From contig NZ_KB899916.1 in the NCBI RefSeq assembly GCF_000378465.1, positions 95,308 to 159,307 of the forward strand: a stretch of DNA of 64,000 bases. Direction: 5' to 3'. Both the position numbers and the translations under genes were made by a program. Of the stretch, positions 42,656 to 52,027 are shown piece by piece. Each line of letters starts with the position of its first letter. Positions within the stretch are counted from its first letter, which is position 1. The DNA is from Elioraea tepidiphila DSM 17972 (GTDB taxonomy: Bacteria; Pseudomonadota; Alphaproteobacteria; Acetobacterales; Acetobacteraceae). A model generated the notes under the pieces. The model searched no databases. It had not been told where the DNA came from and saw only the letters and a program-made list of their open reading frames with translations.

Positions 42656-43786
42656 ATGACCCCGAAGATCGCGCGCTTTCTCGAGGATGTGCGTCCCGCG
42701 ACGCCCTGCCTCGTTCTCGATGTCGACCGCGTGGAGCAGAACTACCGCGCGCTCGCCAACGCCCTGCCGCTCGCGCGCATCTACTACGCCGTGAAAGCCA
42801 ACCCCGCGCGGCCGGTGCTGGAGCGGCTGGTCGGGCTCGGCTCGGCGTTCGACGCCGCGTCGTGGGAGGAGATCGAGATGGTGCTCGCGGCCGGTGCCGC
42901 GGCATCCGCGATCTCCTTCGGCAACACGGTGAAGAAGGAGAGCGCGATCGCGCGCGCCTTCGCCGCCGGCGTGCGGATGTATGCGTTCGACTCCGAGGAG
43001 GAGCTGGAGAAGCTCGCGCGCTCGGCGCCGGGGGCGAAGGTGTATTGCCGTCTGCTGGTGGAGAACGCCGGCGCCGACTGGCCGCTCAGCCGCAAGTTCG
43101 GCTGCTCGGTCGAGATGGCGGCCGATCTGATGGTGCGCGCCAAGGCGCTGGGGCTCGACCCCTACGGCCTGTCGTTCCATGTCGGCAGCCAGCAGCGCGA
43201 CACGGTGGCCTACGAGGCGGCGATCGCCAAGGTGGGCATGCTGTTCACCGATCTTTCCGAGCGCGGGGTCAACCTGCGCATGGTGAATCTCGGCGGCGGC
43301 TTCCCGGTGCGCTACTCGGACGACGTTCCGGGGATCGACCATTTCGCCCATGCGATCATGGGCGCGATGACGCGCGCGTTCGGCAACGCGATTCCCGAGA
43401 TGGTGGTCGAGCCTGGCCGCTTCATCGTCGGCGACGCGGGTGTCGTGTCGTCCGAGGTCGTGCTGGTGAGCCGCAAGGCGAAGGATGATCCGGTGCGCTG
43501 GGTCTATCTCGACATCGGCCGGTTCGGCGGGCTGGCCGAGACCGAGGGCGAGAGCATCCGCTACCGGATGAAGACCACGCGCGATGGCGGACGCACGGGT
43601 CCGGTGGCGATCGCCGGTCCGACCTGCGATGGCGCCGACATCCTCTACGAGCGGACCCCCTACCGTCTGCCCCTGGCGTTGCGGGCAGGGGACCGCGTGG
43701 ACCTGCTCTCGGCGGGCGCCTACACGACCACCTATGCGTCGCAGTCGTTCAACGGCTTCCGACCGTTGGCGGAACATTACATCTAG
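42656..43786 (+). CDS. odc: Type III PLP-dependent decarboxylase, ornithine decarboxylase-like
   Basis: Alanine-racemase-fold decarboxylase of 376 residues. The PLP lysine is Lys47 in YYAVKANP. SFHVGSQQ holds the ring-stacking histidine, and NLGGGFPV and EPGRFIVGDAG bind the phosphate. Cys324 in GPTCDGADIL is the conserved decarboxylation cysteine of eukaryote-type ODC. It makes putrescine from ornithine (or cadaverine from lysine in dual-specificity relatives) for polyamine synthesis. GGGGAGG lies eight bases before the ATG. A solid terminator follows. Confidence 0.92.
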   Translation: MTPKIARFLEDVRPATPCLVLDVDRVEQNYRALANALPLARIYYAVKANPARPVLERLVGLGSAFDAASWEEIEMVLAAGAAASAISFGNTVKKESAIARAFAAGVRMYAFDSEEELEKLARSAPGAKVYCRLLVENAGADWPLSRKFGCSVEMAADLMVRAKALGLDPYGLSFHVGSQQRDTVAYEAAIAKVGMLFTDLSERGVNLRMVNLGGGFPVRYSDDVPGIDHFAHAIMGAMTRAFGNAIPEMVVEPGRFIVGDAGVVSSEVVLVSRKAKDDPVRWVYLDIGRFGGLAETEGESIRYRMKTTRDGGRTGPVAIAGPTCDGADILYERTPYRLPLALRAGDRVDLLSAGAYTTTYASQSFNGFRPLAEHYI

Positions 43787-43797
43787 CGGGGGGTACA

Positions 43798-43828
43798 GGG
43801 GGGGGCCAATGGCCCCCCTTGCTCTTTT
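43798..43828 (+). terminator. Rho-independent terminator after the decarboxylase gene
   Basis: GGGGGGCC (43800-43807) and GGCCCCCC (43811-43818) form an 8-base stem with a 3-base loop, followed by TTGCTCTTTT. It lies in the 48-base gap before the DMT permease gene. Confidence 0.75.
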
Positions 43829-43834
43829 CGGACC

Positions 43835-44725
43835 ATGCCGCGCGCCGCGCTGATCCAGTTCGCTCTCGTCGTCGCGATCTTCGGCGCGGCCGCCCCGATG
43901 ATCCAGGTCGGGCTCGTCGATGCGACACCCACCTGGTTCGCATTCTGGCGCGCGCTGCTGTCGGCCGCGACCACGGCGGCGCTGGTCGGGTCGCGCGGCG
44001 GGCTCGCCATGCCTGCGCGGGCGGACGTACCGGTGGTGCTGGCGGTCGGTGTCTGCCAGATCGGCGTGTTCTTCGCGCTGTTGCATCTCGCGCTGACGCT
44101 GGTACCGGCCGGCCGTGCGACCTTGCTTGCGTACACGACTCAGCTCTGGCTGGTCCCCATCTCGGCCCTCGCCCTCGCCGAGCGCCCGGGTCCGCGGCGG
44201 CTTCTGGCGGTGGCGCTGGGGCTGGCGGGGATCGTGGTGCTCGCCGATCCGGCCGCGGCGCCAGTCGCCGGCGTTGCGCTGCTGCTCGCAGCATCGCTGT
44301 CCTGGGCGGTGGCGATCGCGGTGCTGCGGGCCAGCCGGCCGGCCGCACCGCTCGTGTTGCTGCTGCCGTGGCAGTTCGCGCTCGCCGCGCTGGTTCTGCT
44401 GCCGGTGGCGGCGGTGCTGGAGCCCGCAGGCGTGGTGGCGGTGACGCGGCACTCGGTCGCGGCGCTGGCATTTCTCGGCGTGTTCGGCGGCCCGCTCGCG
44501 ACCTGGGCGGCGAACAGCGTCAGCCGGGCCCTGCCGGCGCTGGTGACCTCGATCGGCTTCCTCGGCGTGCCGCTGGTGTCGCTCGCCCTGTCGGCGCTGT
44601 TCCTCGGCGAGAGGGTGACGCCGCGGCTGGTGCTGGGGGCCACGCTGATCCTGGCGGCGCTGCTGGTGCTGGCGGTGCGGCGCGCGTTGCCGCCCGCGCC
44701 GGGTTCGGGCATCACCGGGCGATGA
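43835..44725 (+). CDS. DMT superfamily (EamA) transporter
   Basis: Ten-helix permease of 296 residues with two EamA repeats. WFAFWRALLSAATTAALV belongs to the first half; WAANSVSRALPALVTSIGFLGVPLVSL is the conserved end of the second. The start is close to the preceding terminator, and the stop overlaps the next gene (ATGA). It probably exports or imports a small metabolite; the substrate is unknown. Confidence 0.9.
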   Translation: MPRAALIQFALVVAIFGAAAPMIQVGLVDATPTWFAFWRALLSAATTAALVGSRGGLAMPARADVPVVLAVGVCQIGVFFALLHLALTLVPAGRATLLAYTTQLWLVPISALALAERPGPRRLLAVALGLAGIVVLADPAAAPVAGVALLLAASLSWAVAIAVLRASRPAAPLVLLLPWQFALAALVLLPVAAVLEPAGVVAVTRHSVAALAFLGVFGGPLATWAANSVSRALPALVTSIGFLGVPLVSLALSALFLGERVTPRLVLGATLILAALLVLAVRRALPPAPGSGITGR

Positions 44726-45513
44726 CGATCGAGCCTGTCGCGCTGGCCGCGACCGAGCAGGGCGACGGCCCGCCAGTGGTGATCCTGCACGGGCTGTTCG
44801 GCTCGGTGCAGAACTGGCGCACGGTGGCGGGGCGGCTCGCGGCAGCGCATCGGGTGATCGCGGCGGACCTGCGCAACCATGGCGCCAGCCCGCATGCCGG
44901 GCGGATGGACTACCCGGCGATGGCGGCCGATGTCGCCGCGCTGATCGAGACCCGCGCCGGCGGACGGGCCGCGGTGATCGGCCACTCGATGGGCGGCAAG
45001 GTCGCGATGTGGCTGGCGCTGACCCGGCCAACGCTGGTCGAGCGGCTGGTGGTGGTCGATGTCGCTCCGGTCGCCTATCGACCCACGCTCCAGGCCTACG
45101 CCGAAGCGATGCGGGCGCTGCCTCTGCGCCCCGGCATGCGCCGGGCCGAGGCGGATGCGGCGCTCGCGGCCGCGATCGCCGATCCGGGGGAGCGCGCGTT
45201 CCTGCTGCAGAACCTGCGCTTCGACGCGGACGGCCCACCCGCATGGCGGCTCAACCTTGCCGTCATCGGGGCGACGGTGCCGACGATCTCGGCCTTTCCC
45301 GACCCGCCGGGCAGCGCGCGCTACGACGGCCCCGTGCTGATCGTGGCGGGCGAACGCTCGGGCTATGTGCGCGCCGGGCACCACGCGACCATCCTGAGGC
45401 TGTTCCCGCGTGCGGCCTTCGTGGTCGTTCCAGGGGCAGGGCACTGGGTGCACGCCGAGGCGCCCGAGCCGTTCCTGCGCGCGGTCGAGCCGTTCCTGGC
45501 AATACCGGAGTGA
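44722..45513 (+). CDS. Alpha/beta-hydrolase fold esterase (YbfF-like)
   Basis: Cytoplasmic hydrolase of 263 residues. The oxyanion loop is HGLFGSVQNWR near 23-33, the nucleophile is Ser89 in GHSMGGK, and the general-base histidine is in GAGHWVHAEAP near 242. DLRNHGASPH is typical of YbfF/esterase-type proteins. Likely acts on short acyl esters or thioesters. It is translationally coupled to the DMT permease gene. Confidence 0.9.
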   Translation: MTIEPVALAATEQGDGPPVVILHGLFGSVQNWRTVAGRLAAAHRVIAADLRNHGASPHAGRMDYPAMAADVAALIETRAGGRAAVIGHSMGGKVAMWLALTRPTLVERLVVVDVAPVAYRPTLQAYAEAMRALPLRPGMRRAEADAALAAAIADPGERAFLLQNLRFDADGPPAWRLNLAVIGATVPTISAFPDPPGSARYDGPVLIVAGERSGYVRAGHHATILRLFPRAAFVVVPGAGHWVHAEAPEPFLRAVEPFLAIPE

Positions 45514-45579
45514 CGCCGGCGGAGCGTGGTGGTCCAGCGGACATCGTTGCGACAACCTTGACGCGGATGCGAAACCCGA

Positions 45580-45661
45580 TTCCGGTTTGCGGATCGGCGG
45601 TTCCGGTTTATCTCCGCCGCACCATGCCGGACGGCCCCAACGGGAGGGGCCGGAAACCGGA
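45580..45661 (+). repeat. TTCCGGTTT direct repeats with inverted copy upstream of the second Liv operon
   Basis: TTCCGGTTT occurs at 45580-45588 and 45601-45609, exactly 21 bases (two helical turns) apart. An inverted copy, AAACCGGA, is at 45654-45661. The latter can pair with either direct copy, enclosing a second stem GGCCCC/GGGGCC (45633-45651). This is the only structure in the 170-base gap before the binding-protein gene. It could be a paired operator or an mRNA leader with alternative pairing. Confidence 0.5.
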
Positions 45662-45683
45662 TCATGCCTGGAGGGACTGACCG

Positions 45684-46919
45684 ATGACGACATTGGCTTT
45701 GAGCCGACGTACCTTGCTCGCGGCGGGCGCTGCGGCCGCGGCGCTGCCGCTTGCCGCCCGCGCCCAGGAGGGCCAGGTGCGGATCGGCGCGATCCTGTCC
45801 GCCTCGGGCGGGCTCGCGGCCTTCGTGCCGCCGATCCGCGCCGGCATCATGCTGGCGCTGGAGGAGATCAACGCCGCCGGCGGGGTGCTGAACGGCCAGC
45901 GGTTGACCCTGATCGAGGCCGACGACCAGACCAATCCGCAGGTCGGCGTCTCGGTCGCGACGCGGCTCGTGCAGGCCGACAACGTGCCGATCATCATCGG
46001 GCCGATGGCCTCGGGCATCCTGATCGCGACCGCGAATGCGGTGACGATCCCGGCCGGCGTGCCGATCATCTCGCCTTCCGCCACCGCGCCGGCGATCAGC
46101 GCGCTTTCCGACAACGACACGGTGTTCCGCACCGCCGTGCCCGATGGGCTGCAGGGCGCCGTGCTGGGCCGGATCACCAGGGAGCGCGGGATCGAGCGCG
46201 CCGCCGTGATGGCGATCAACAACGACTACGGACGCGGGTTGGCGGCTGCCTTCCAGGCCGCGTTCGAGCGTCATGGCGGCAGCGTCACCGCGACGCAGAA
46301 CTTCGAGGAGAACCGCCCCTCCTACCGCGCCGAGCTGCAGACGCTCGCCGGCCGGGGCAACCCGCAGGCGCTGGTGCTGGTCGCCTATCCGGGCTCGGGC
46401 GGCAACACGATCCTGCGCAACGCGGTGGAGAACGCCTTCTTCAGCCGCTTCGTGCTGACCGACGGGATGCGCGACCAGGCGGTGGTGCAGGCGGTCGGCG
46501 CGCAGCCGCTCGCCGGCACCTTCGGCACCGCGCCGGGCACGGCCGCGGCACCCGAGCGCCGCGCCGCCTACGAGGCCGCCTTCCGCCGCGCCAATCCGGC
46601 GATGGACCCGGCGGGCGCCTTCGTCGCCCAGGCCTATGACGCGGCTTACGTGGCGGCGCTGGCGATCCAGAAGGCCGGGCGCGCCGATCGCGCGGCGATC
46701 CGCGCGGCGCTGCGCGAGGTCGCCAACCCGCCGGGCGAGATGGTCGGCCCCGGCGAGTGGGCCAAGGCGCGCGGGCTGATCGCCCAGGGCGCGGGGGTCA
46801 ACTACGAGGGCGCCTCGGGCCCGGTGGACTTCAACGAGGCCGGCGACGCGCAGGGCCGGATCGAGGTCTGGGAGATCCGCGACGGGCGGATCGCCACGGT
46901 CGAGAACGTCTCGGCGTGA
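45684..46919 (+). CDS. ABC transporter solute-binding protein, Liv/HAAT family
   Basis: Periplasmic type I binding protein of 411 residues, first gene of the second Liv-type operon. Its twin-arginine-like signal MTTLALSRRTLLAAGAAAAA is cleaved near AARAQ. The mature part starts GQVRIGAILSASGGLAAFVPP. The central GPMASGILIATANAVTIPAGV and INNDYGRGLAAAF stretches are standard. TGGAGGGACTG lies before the ATG. It differs in sequence from the binding protein at 22775, so different ligands are likely. The stop overlaps the livG start. Confidence 0.93.
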   Translation: MTTLALSRRTLLAAGAAAAALPLAARAQEGQVRIGAILSASGGLAAFVPPIRAGIMLALEEINAAGGVLNGQRLTLIEADDQTNPQVGVSVATRLVQADNVPIIIGPMASGILIATANAVTIPAGVPIISPSATAPAISALSDNDTVFRTAVPDGLQGAVLGRITRERGIERAAVMAINNDYGRGLAAAFQAAFERHGGSVTATQNFEENRPSYRAELQTLAGRGNPQALVLVAYPGSGGNTILRNAVENAFFSRFVLTDGMRDQAVVQAVGAQPLAGTFGTAPGTAAAPERRAAYEAAFRRANPAMDPAGAFVAQAYDAAYVAALAIQKAGRADRAAIRAALREVANPPGEMVGPGEWAKARGLIAQGAGVNYEGASGPVDFNEAGDAQGRIEVWEIRDGRIATVENVSA

Positions 46920-47719
46920 GCGGCGGCGCGCCGGGCGCCGCCCCACCTGCGCTGGCCGTCCGGGGACTGACGAAGCGCTTCGGCGGTTTCGTCGCCCTGG
47001 ACGGCGTCTCGCTCGATGTGCCGGAGGGCTCGATCACCGGGCTGATCGGGCCCAACGGTGCGGGCAAGACGACGCTGTTCGCCACCATCGCCGGGTTCCT
47101 GCCACCCGACGGCGGGACGGTCTCGTTGCGGGGGCAGGATGTCACCGCTGCGCCGCCCTGGCGGCTGCACCGGGCGGGACTCGCGCGCACCTTCCAGATC
47201 CCCCGCCTGTTCGCCCGCATGACGGTGCTCGAGAACCTGATGGTCGCCGCCCCCGACCAGCCGGGCGAGCGCCTGCCACTGCCCTGGATCGCGCGGGCGC
47301 GCATTGCCCGCGAGGAGGCGGCGCTCGCGGATCGTGCGCGCGCGGTGCTGGATCGGCTGAACCTCGCTCGCCACGCCGACACACCGGCGACCGCGCTCTC
47401 GGGCGGGCAGAAGAAGCTGGTCGAGCTCGGCCGCGCGCTGATGAGCGGGGCCACGCTGATCCTGCTCGACGAGCCGGCTGCCGGCGTGAACCGCACGCTC
47501 TTGCGCGAGATCGCGGCGACGATTGCACGGCTCAACCGCGAGGACGGGATCACCTTCCTGGTGATCGAGCACGATCTCGACCTGGTCGCCGAGCTCTGCG
47601 ACCCCGTGCACGTCATGGCGGAGGGGCAGGTGATCGCCGCCGGCACCATGGCCGAGGTCCGCAACGACCCCCGGGTCGCCGAGGCCTATCTCGGCATGGC
47701 AATCGAGCCTGTGGACTGA
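46916..47719 (+). CDS. livG: Branched-chain amino acid-type ABC transporter ATPase LivG
   Basis: ATPase of 267 residues from the GTG at 46916 (GTGA overlap with the binding-protein stop). Walker A GPNGAGKTT, ARTFQIPRLF Q-loop region, signature LSGGQKKLVELGRAL, Walker B LILLDEPAAGVN and switch VIEHDLDLV are intact. It is ordered before livF, livH and livM, so this operon has the binding protein first, unlike the copy at 21307. Confidence 0.94.
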   Translation: MSGGAPGAAPPALAVRGLTKRFGGFVALDGVSLDVPEGSITGLIGPNGAGKTTLFATIAGFLPPDGGTVSLRGQDVTAAPPWRLHRAGLARTFQIPRLFARMTVLENLMVAAPDQPGERLPLPWIARARIAREEAALADRARAVLDRLNLARHADTPATALSGGQKKLVELGRALMSGATLILLDEPAAGVNRTLLREIAATIARLNREDGITFLVIEHDLDLVAELCDPVHVMAEGQVIAAGTMAEVRNDPRVAEAYLGMAIEPVD

Positions 47720-47720
47720 G

Positions 47721-48425
47721 ATGGCGCTGCTGGAGGCGCGCGGCGTGGTCGGCGGCTACGGCGAGGCCGACATCCTGCACGGGGTCGATCTCGACGCCGA
47801 CGCCGGCGAGATCGTCGTCATCGTCGGCCCGAACGGCGCGGGCAAATCGACGCTGATGAAGGCCGTGGCCGGGCTGGTACGCGTGCGCGCCGGCGCAATC
47901 ATGTTCGGCGCCGAACCGATCGCCAACGCGCCGGCCGAGCGGATGATCCTGCGCGGCCTCGCGTATGTGCCGCAGGAGCGCAACGTGTTCCCCTCGCTCA
48001 CGGTCGAGGAGAACCTCGCGATGGGCGCCTATGCGCGCCCCGCCGAGACCGAGGCCGGGATGGCGCGCGTGCTGGCGCTGTTCCCCGATCTGGCGGCGAA
48101 GCGGCGCGTCGCGGCGGGGCGGCTCTCGGGCGGGCAGCGCCAGATGGTGGCGATCGGCCGCGCACTGATGCTGGAGCCGCGGCTGATCATGCTGGACGAG
48201 CCGACCGCGGGCCTCAGCCCGAAGTTCTGCGCCCTGATCTTCGAGCGCGTGCAGGCGATCGCGCGGGACGGGATCGCAGTGCTGATGGTCGAGCAGAACG
48301 CACGACCGGCGCTCGCGATCGCCGATCGCGGCGTGGTGCTGGCGATGGGCCGCAACCGCGCGACCGCGCCGGGGCCGGCGCTGCTCGCCGATCCCGAGAT
48401 TGGCCGGTTGTTCCTGGGCGGGTAG
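47721..48425 (+). CDS. livF: Branched-chain amino acid-type ABC transporter ATPase LivF
   Basis: Second ATPase, 234 residues, one base after livG. GPNGAGKSTLMKAVAG (Walker A), LSGGQRQMVAIGRAL (signature), LIMLDEPTAGLSP (Walker B) and MVEQNARPAL are canonical for LivF. Confidence 0.94.
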   Translation: MALLEARGVVGGYGEADILHGVDLDADAGEIVVIVGPNGAGKSTLMKAVAGLVRVRAGAIMFGAEPIANAPAERMILRGLAYVPQERNVFPSLTVEENLAMGAYARPAETEAGMARVLALFPDLAAKRRVAAGRLSGGQRQMVAIGRALMLEPRLIMLDEPTAGLSPKFCALIFERVQAIARDGIAVLMVEQNARPALAIADRGVVLAMGRNRATAPGPALLADPEIGRLFLGG

Positions 48426-48434
48426 CGCGGCGCC

Positions 48435-49319
48435 GTGGAAAGCCTCGTCAACTTCTATCTGATCCCGGGGCTCGTGCTCGGCGCGATCTACGCGATGTCC
48501 GCGACCGGGCTCAGCCTGATCTACGGCGTGATGCGCTTCGCCCATTTCGCCCATGGCGAGCTGCTGTCCTTCGGCGCCTATGCGGCGCTGATCGTGGTGC
48601 GCGGTCTCGGCATCAGCCCCTTGGCTGCCATCCCGGTCGCGATCGGCGCCACGATCCCCTTGGCGTGGGCGGCCGACCGCGCCTTCTACGCGCGCCTCCG
48701 CCGCAGCCTGCCGGCGGTGCTGCTCATCTCCTCCTTCGCCACCGCACTGATGATCCGCGCGGTGCTGTATCTCGCCTTCGGGCCGACGCCGATGAGCTAC
48801 GGCGTCGGCATCGTGCCGCCGCTCGCCTGGGCGGGGTTCCGGATCCAGCAGCGTCACGCCTGGATCATCCTCGGGGCGGCGACGGCGGCGCTCTTGCTCC
48901 ACCTGCTGCTCTCGCGCAGCCGCGCCGGGCGGGCGATGCGGGCCATGGCGGATGACCCGGATCTCGCGCGCATCACCGGCGTGAACGTTGATGCGGTGAT
49001 CCGGCTGACCTGGGCGGTCGCGGCTGCGCTCGCCGCCACCGCCGGCGTGTTCCTCGGCATCGACACCGAGCTCCAGCCGATCATGGGGTTCAACGTGCTG
49101 CTCGCCTCCTTCGCCGCGGCGATCCTGGGCGGGATCGGCCGGCCCTGGGGCTCTGCCCTCGGCGGGCTGATCCTCGGGCTCGCCGAGGAGCTCTCCTCCT
49201 ATCCGCTGCTCGACGGCGCGCCGCTGCTGTCTCCCGCCTACAAGACCGGCGTCGCCTTCGCCGTGCTCGTGCTGATGCTGATCGTCCGGCCGCAGGGCCT
49301 GTTCCGGGGGATGGGCTGA
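48435..49319 (+). CDS. livH: Branched-chain amino acid-type ABC transporter permease LivH
   Basis: Permease of 294 residues from a GTG at 48435. LIPGLVLGAIYAMSATGLSLIYG and MRFAHFAHGELLSFGAY match LivH, as does the C-terminal AAILGGIGRPWGSALGGLILG. Its stop codon overlaps the livM start (TGATG). Confidence 0.94.
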   Translation: MESLVNFYLIPGLVLGAIYAMSATGLSLIYGVMRFAHFAHGELLSFGAYAALIVVRGLGISPLAAIPVAIGATIPLAWAADRAFYARLRRSLPAVLLISSFATALMIRAVLYLAFGPTPMSYGVGIVPPLAWAGFRIQQRHAWIILGAATAALLLHLLLSRSRAGRAMRAMADDPDLARITGVNVDAVIRLTWAVAAALAATAGVFLGIDTELQPIMGFNVLLASFAAAILGGIGRPWGSALGGLILGLAEELSSYPLLDGAPLLSPAYKTGVAFAVLVLMLIVRPQGLFRGMG

Positions 49320-50248
49320 TGGAACAGGCCGCCCTCTACTTCGCCACCATGCTCACCCTCGCGGGCATCTACGCGGCCCTCGCGCTCGGGCTGAACCTGC
49401 AATGGGGGCTGACCGGGCTGATGAATTTCGGCGGGCTCGGCTTCGTCGCCATGGGCGCCTATACCGCCGCGCTGCTGACCGCGCCGGCGAGCCCGATGCA
49501 TCTCGGCGGCTTCGGCTGGCCGTGGTGGGTGGCCTGGCCGCTCGCCGCCCTGGCGGGGGCCGCGCTCGCGCTGCCGATCGGCGCGATCGCGCTCCGGCTG
49601 CGCGCCGACTATCTCGCGATCGCCACGATCGGCATCGCCGAGATCGTCCGCTTGGCCGTGCGCAACGAGGACTGGCTGACGGGCGGCCCGCTCGGCGTGC
49701 CGGGGATTCCCCGCCCGTTCGAGGCGCTCGGGCTGCCGTGGGGCCAGTTCGCCTATCTCGCCCTGGTCGCGGCCGTGGTGGCGGGGCTGTTCGCGCTCGC
49801 CCAGGCGACCGCGCGCAGCCCCTTCGGCCGCGCCCTGCGCGCCGTGCGTGACGACGAGGAGGCCGCCAAGGCGGTTGGCAAGAACCCGGCAAGGCTGAGG
49901 CTCCAGGCCTTCGTGCTGGGGGCCGCCTGCATGGGTCTCGGCGGCGCGATGCTCGCCGCGTTCTTCAAGTTCATGGGCCCCGATGCGCTCGACCCGGTCA
50001 CCACCACCTTCCTGGTCTGGGTCATGCTGATCGCCGGCGGATCGGGCAACAACGCGGGCGCGGTGATCGGCGCGATCGCGGTCTGGGCGGTCTGGGCCGC
50101 GACCGACTGGCTGGCGGGCCAGTTGCCCGGCGAGCTCGCCACGCGCGCGGCCTATGTCCGGCTGTTCCTGATCGGGCTGGCACTCCAGGTGATCCTCCTC
50201 ACGCGCCCGCAGGGGCTGATCGGCGAGCGCATCGGCGCTCAGCGATAG
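49319..50248 (+). CDS. livM: Branched-chain amino acid-type ABC transporter permease LivM
   Basis: Permease of 309 residues. NLQWGLTGLMNFGGLGFVAMGAY, VRDDEEAAKAVGKNPARLRLQ (EAA-like loop) and MLIAGGSGNNAGAVIGA are family features. It ends the operon, and its last 10 bases overlap the convergent TRAP permease gene. Confidence 0.94.
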   Translation: MEQAALYFATMLTLAGIYAALALGLNLQWGLTGLMNFGGLGFVAMGAYTAALLTAPASPMHLGGFGWPWWVAWPLAALAGAALALPIGAIALRLRADYLAIATIGIAEIVRLAVRNEDWLTGGPLGVPGIPRPFEALGLPWGQFAYLALVAAVVAGLFALAQATARSPFGRALRAVRDDEEAAKAVGKNPARLRLQAFVLGAACMGLGGAMLAAFFKFMGPDALDPVTTTFLVWVMLIAGGSGNNAGAVIGAIAVWAVWAATDWLAGQLPGELATRAAYVRLFLIGLALQVILLTRPQGLIGERIGAQR

Positions 50249-51516
50249 ACGAAATCGCGCAAGGCGAGCGTCAGCGCCGGCACATAGGTGATCACGCCGA
50301 GGCAGAGGATCACCGCCAGGATGAACACCGGCAGGTAGCGCATCATCCGGTCGATGCCGGTCTCGGCCACCTGCGCGGCCGCGAACAGGTTCACACCGAA
50401 CGGGGGCGTGACCATCCCGAGCGCCAGGTTCACCACCATGATGGTGCCGAAATGCACCGGGTCGATGCCGAACTGCGCTGCCGCCGGCTGCAGGATCGGC
50501 CCCAGCACGATGATCGAGGCCGAGGTCTCGATGAACATTCCGACCACGAACAGGAACAGGTTGACGCCAAGCAGGAACCATGCGGGCGAACCGAAGGTGG
50601 CCACCAGCCAGGACGCCATCTGGTCGGGGATGCCCTGGCGGTTGAGCAGCCACGAGAACAGGCCGGCGGTGGCGATGATGAACATGATCACCGACGACGT
50701 GATCACCGACTTGCGGAACACCGGATAGAGATCGCGCGGGCGCAGCTCTCGGTAGATCACGAGCCCGACCGTGAGCGCGTAGCAGACCGCGATGACCGAG
50801 GCCTCGGTCGGCGTGGTGATGCCGCCATAGATGCCGCCCAGCACGATCACGGGCATCAGCAGCGCGAAGAACGCGTCGCGTGTCGCGGGCATGAGCCCGA
50901 GCCGTCCCTCCCCGTCCTGCTTGCCCCAGCCGTTCACCCGGCACCACACCAACACGACCACGGACAGCACGGCGGCGATCAGCACGCCCGGGCCGATACC
51001 GGCGATGAACAGCTCGGGGATCGAGGTCTGGGTCGCGACTCCGTAGAGGATCATCGGGATCGAGGGCGGGATGACCACGCCGAGCTCGGCGGACGATGCC
51101 TGGAGCGAACCGGCGAAGGCAGCCGGATAGCCGAGCCGCTTCAAGGCGGGGACCATGATCGCACCGATCGCGAAGGTGGTCGCAACCGAGGAGCCCGAGA
51201 TCGCGGCGAAGATCATGCAGGTGAGCACGCAGGTCATCGCGAGCCCCCCCTGCACCCCGCCGACGATCGCCCGCGCGAACTCGACGAGGCGACGACTGAT
51301 CCCGCCCACCTCCATCAGATTGCCGGCGAGGATGAAGAACGGGATCGCGGCGAGCGGGAAGCGATCCAGCGCGACATAGATCTGCTGCGCGGCGACGATC
51401 AGCGGGAAGCGGGTGAAGAACTCGATGCCGGCGATCGCGGCGAGCCCGATCGCCACCGCGACGGGCACCGAGAGCGCGAACAGCACCAGCATGATCGCGA
51501 GCATGGTGCCGGCCAT
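50239..51516 (-). CDS. dctM: TRAP transporter large permease, DctM family
   Basis: Membrane subunit of 425 residues with about twelve helices. The ATG at 51516 is preceded by GAGGAG. Family motifs are PLAAIPFFILAGNLME, AISGSSVATTFAIG, SAELGVVIPPSIPMILYG and LGMVTPPFGVNLFAAAQVA. It couples sodium flow to uptake of a carboxylate or related acid delivered by the DctP partner. It is third gene of the dctP-dctQ-dctM operon. Confidence 0.95.
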   Translation of the reverse strand: MAGTMLAIMLVLFALSVPVAVAIGLAAIAGIEFFTRFPLIVAAQQIYVALDRFPLAAIPFFILAGNLMEVGGISRRLVEFARAIVGGVQGGLAMTCVLTCMIFAAISGSSVATTFAIGAIMVPALKRLGYPAAFAGSLQASSAELGVVIPPSIPMILYGVATQTSIPELFIAGIGPGVLIAAVLSVVVLVWCRVNGWGKQDGEGRLGLMPATRDAFFALLMPVIVLGGIYGGITTPTEASVIAVCYALTVGLVIYRELRPRDLYPVFRKSVITSSVIMFIIATAGLFSWLLNRQGIPDQMASWLVATFGSPAWFLLGVNLFLFVVGMFIETSASIIVLGPILQPAAAQFGIDPVHFGTIMVVNLALGMVTPPFGVNLFAAAQVAETGIDRMMRYLPVFILAVILCLGVITYVPALTLALRDFVYR

Positions 51517-51526
51517 CGCGCGCTCC

Positions 51527-52027
51527 TCAGACCTGGCCCGAGAGGTCGGGCCGGCGCGGATCGAGCACGGCGGCGAGGGCCGCGAGGATCGCGAACACCG
51601 CGCCCACCGGGATCGCCGCATAACCCCAGGCGATCGACACGTCGAGCCCGGCGATCATCTGGAACCGGACCCGTTCGGCCATCGACCAGCCGAACCAGAA
51701 CAGCACGCCGAACAGCACGCAGATGCAGGCGAGCGTGACCAGTTCGAGCGCGAGCCGAACATGGCCGCGTGCCGCCTGGCGCGCAACATCGATCGCGACG
51801 AGCGCGCCGTGGCGGATCGCGCCGGCGACGCCGAGCAGCACCATCCAGACCAGCGCCTGGCGCACCAGCGCCTCCGACCACGGCGAGGGCTGGGCGAGCA
51901 CGAAGCGGGTGAACACCTGCCAGGCGCCGGCGCAGACCGCGAGCGCGAGCGCGAAACAGGCGGCCGCGAGGGCCGCCTGGGTCGCAATCCGCTCGGCCGC
52001 GAGAACGGCGCGGACGAGCGGGGTCAT
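51527..52027 (-). CDS. dctQ: TRAP transporter small permease, DctQ family
   Basis: Four-helix membrane subunit of 166 residues. WQVFTRFVLAQPSPWSEALVRQALVWMVLLG is the typical DctQ core. ATG overlaps the dctP stop codon (TGATG), and dctM starts 10 bases later. It bridges the two DctM halves and is required for transport. Confidence 0.92.
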   Translation of the reverse strand: MTPLVRAVLAAERIATQAALAAACFALALAVCAGAWQVFTRFVLAQPSPWSEALVRQALVWMVLLGVAGAIRHGALVAIDVARQAARGHVRLALELVTLACICVLFGVLFWFGWSMAERVRFQMIAGLDVSIAWGYAAIPVGAVFAILAALAAVLDPRRPDLSGQV

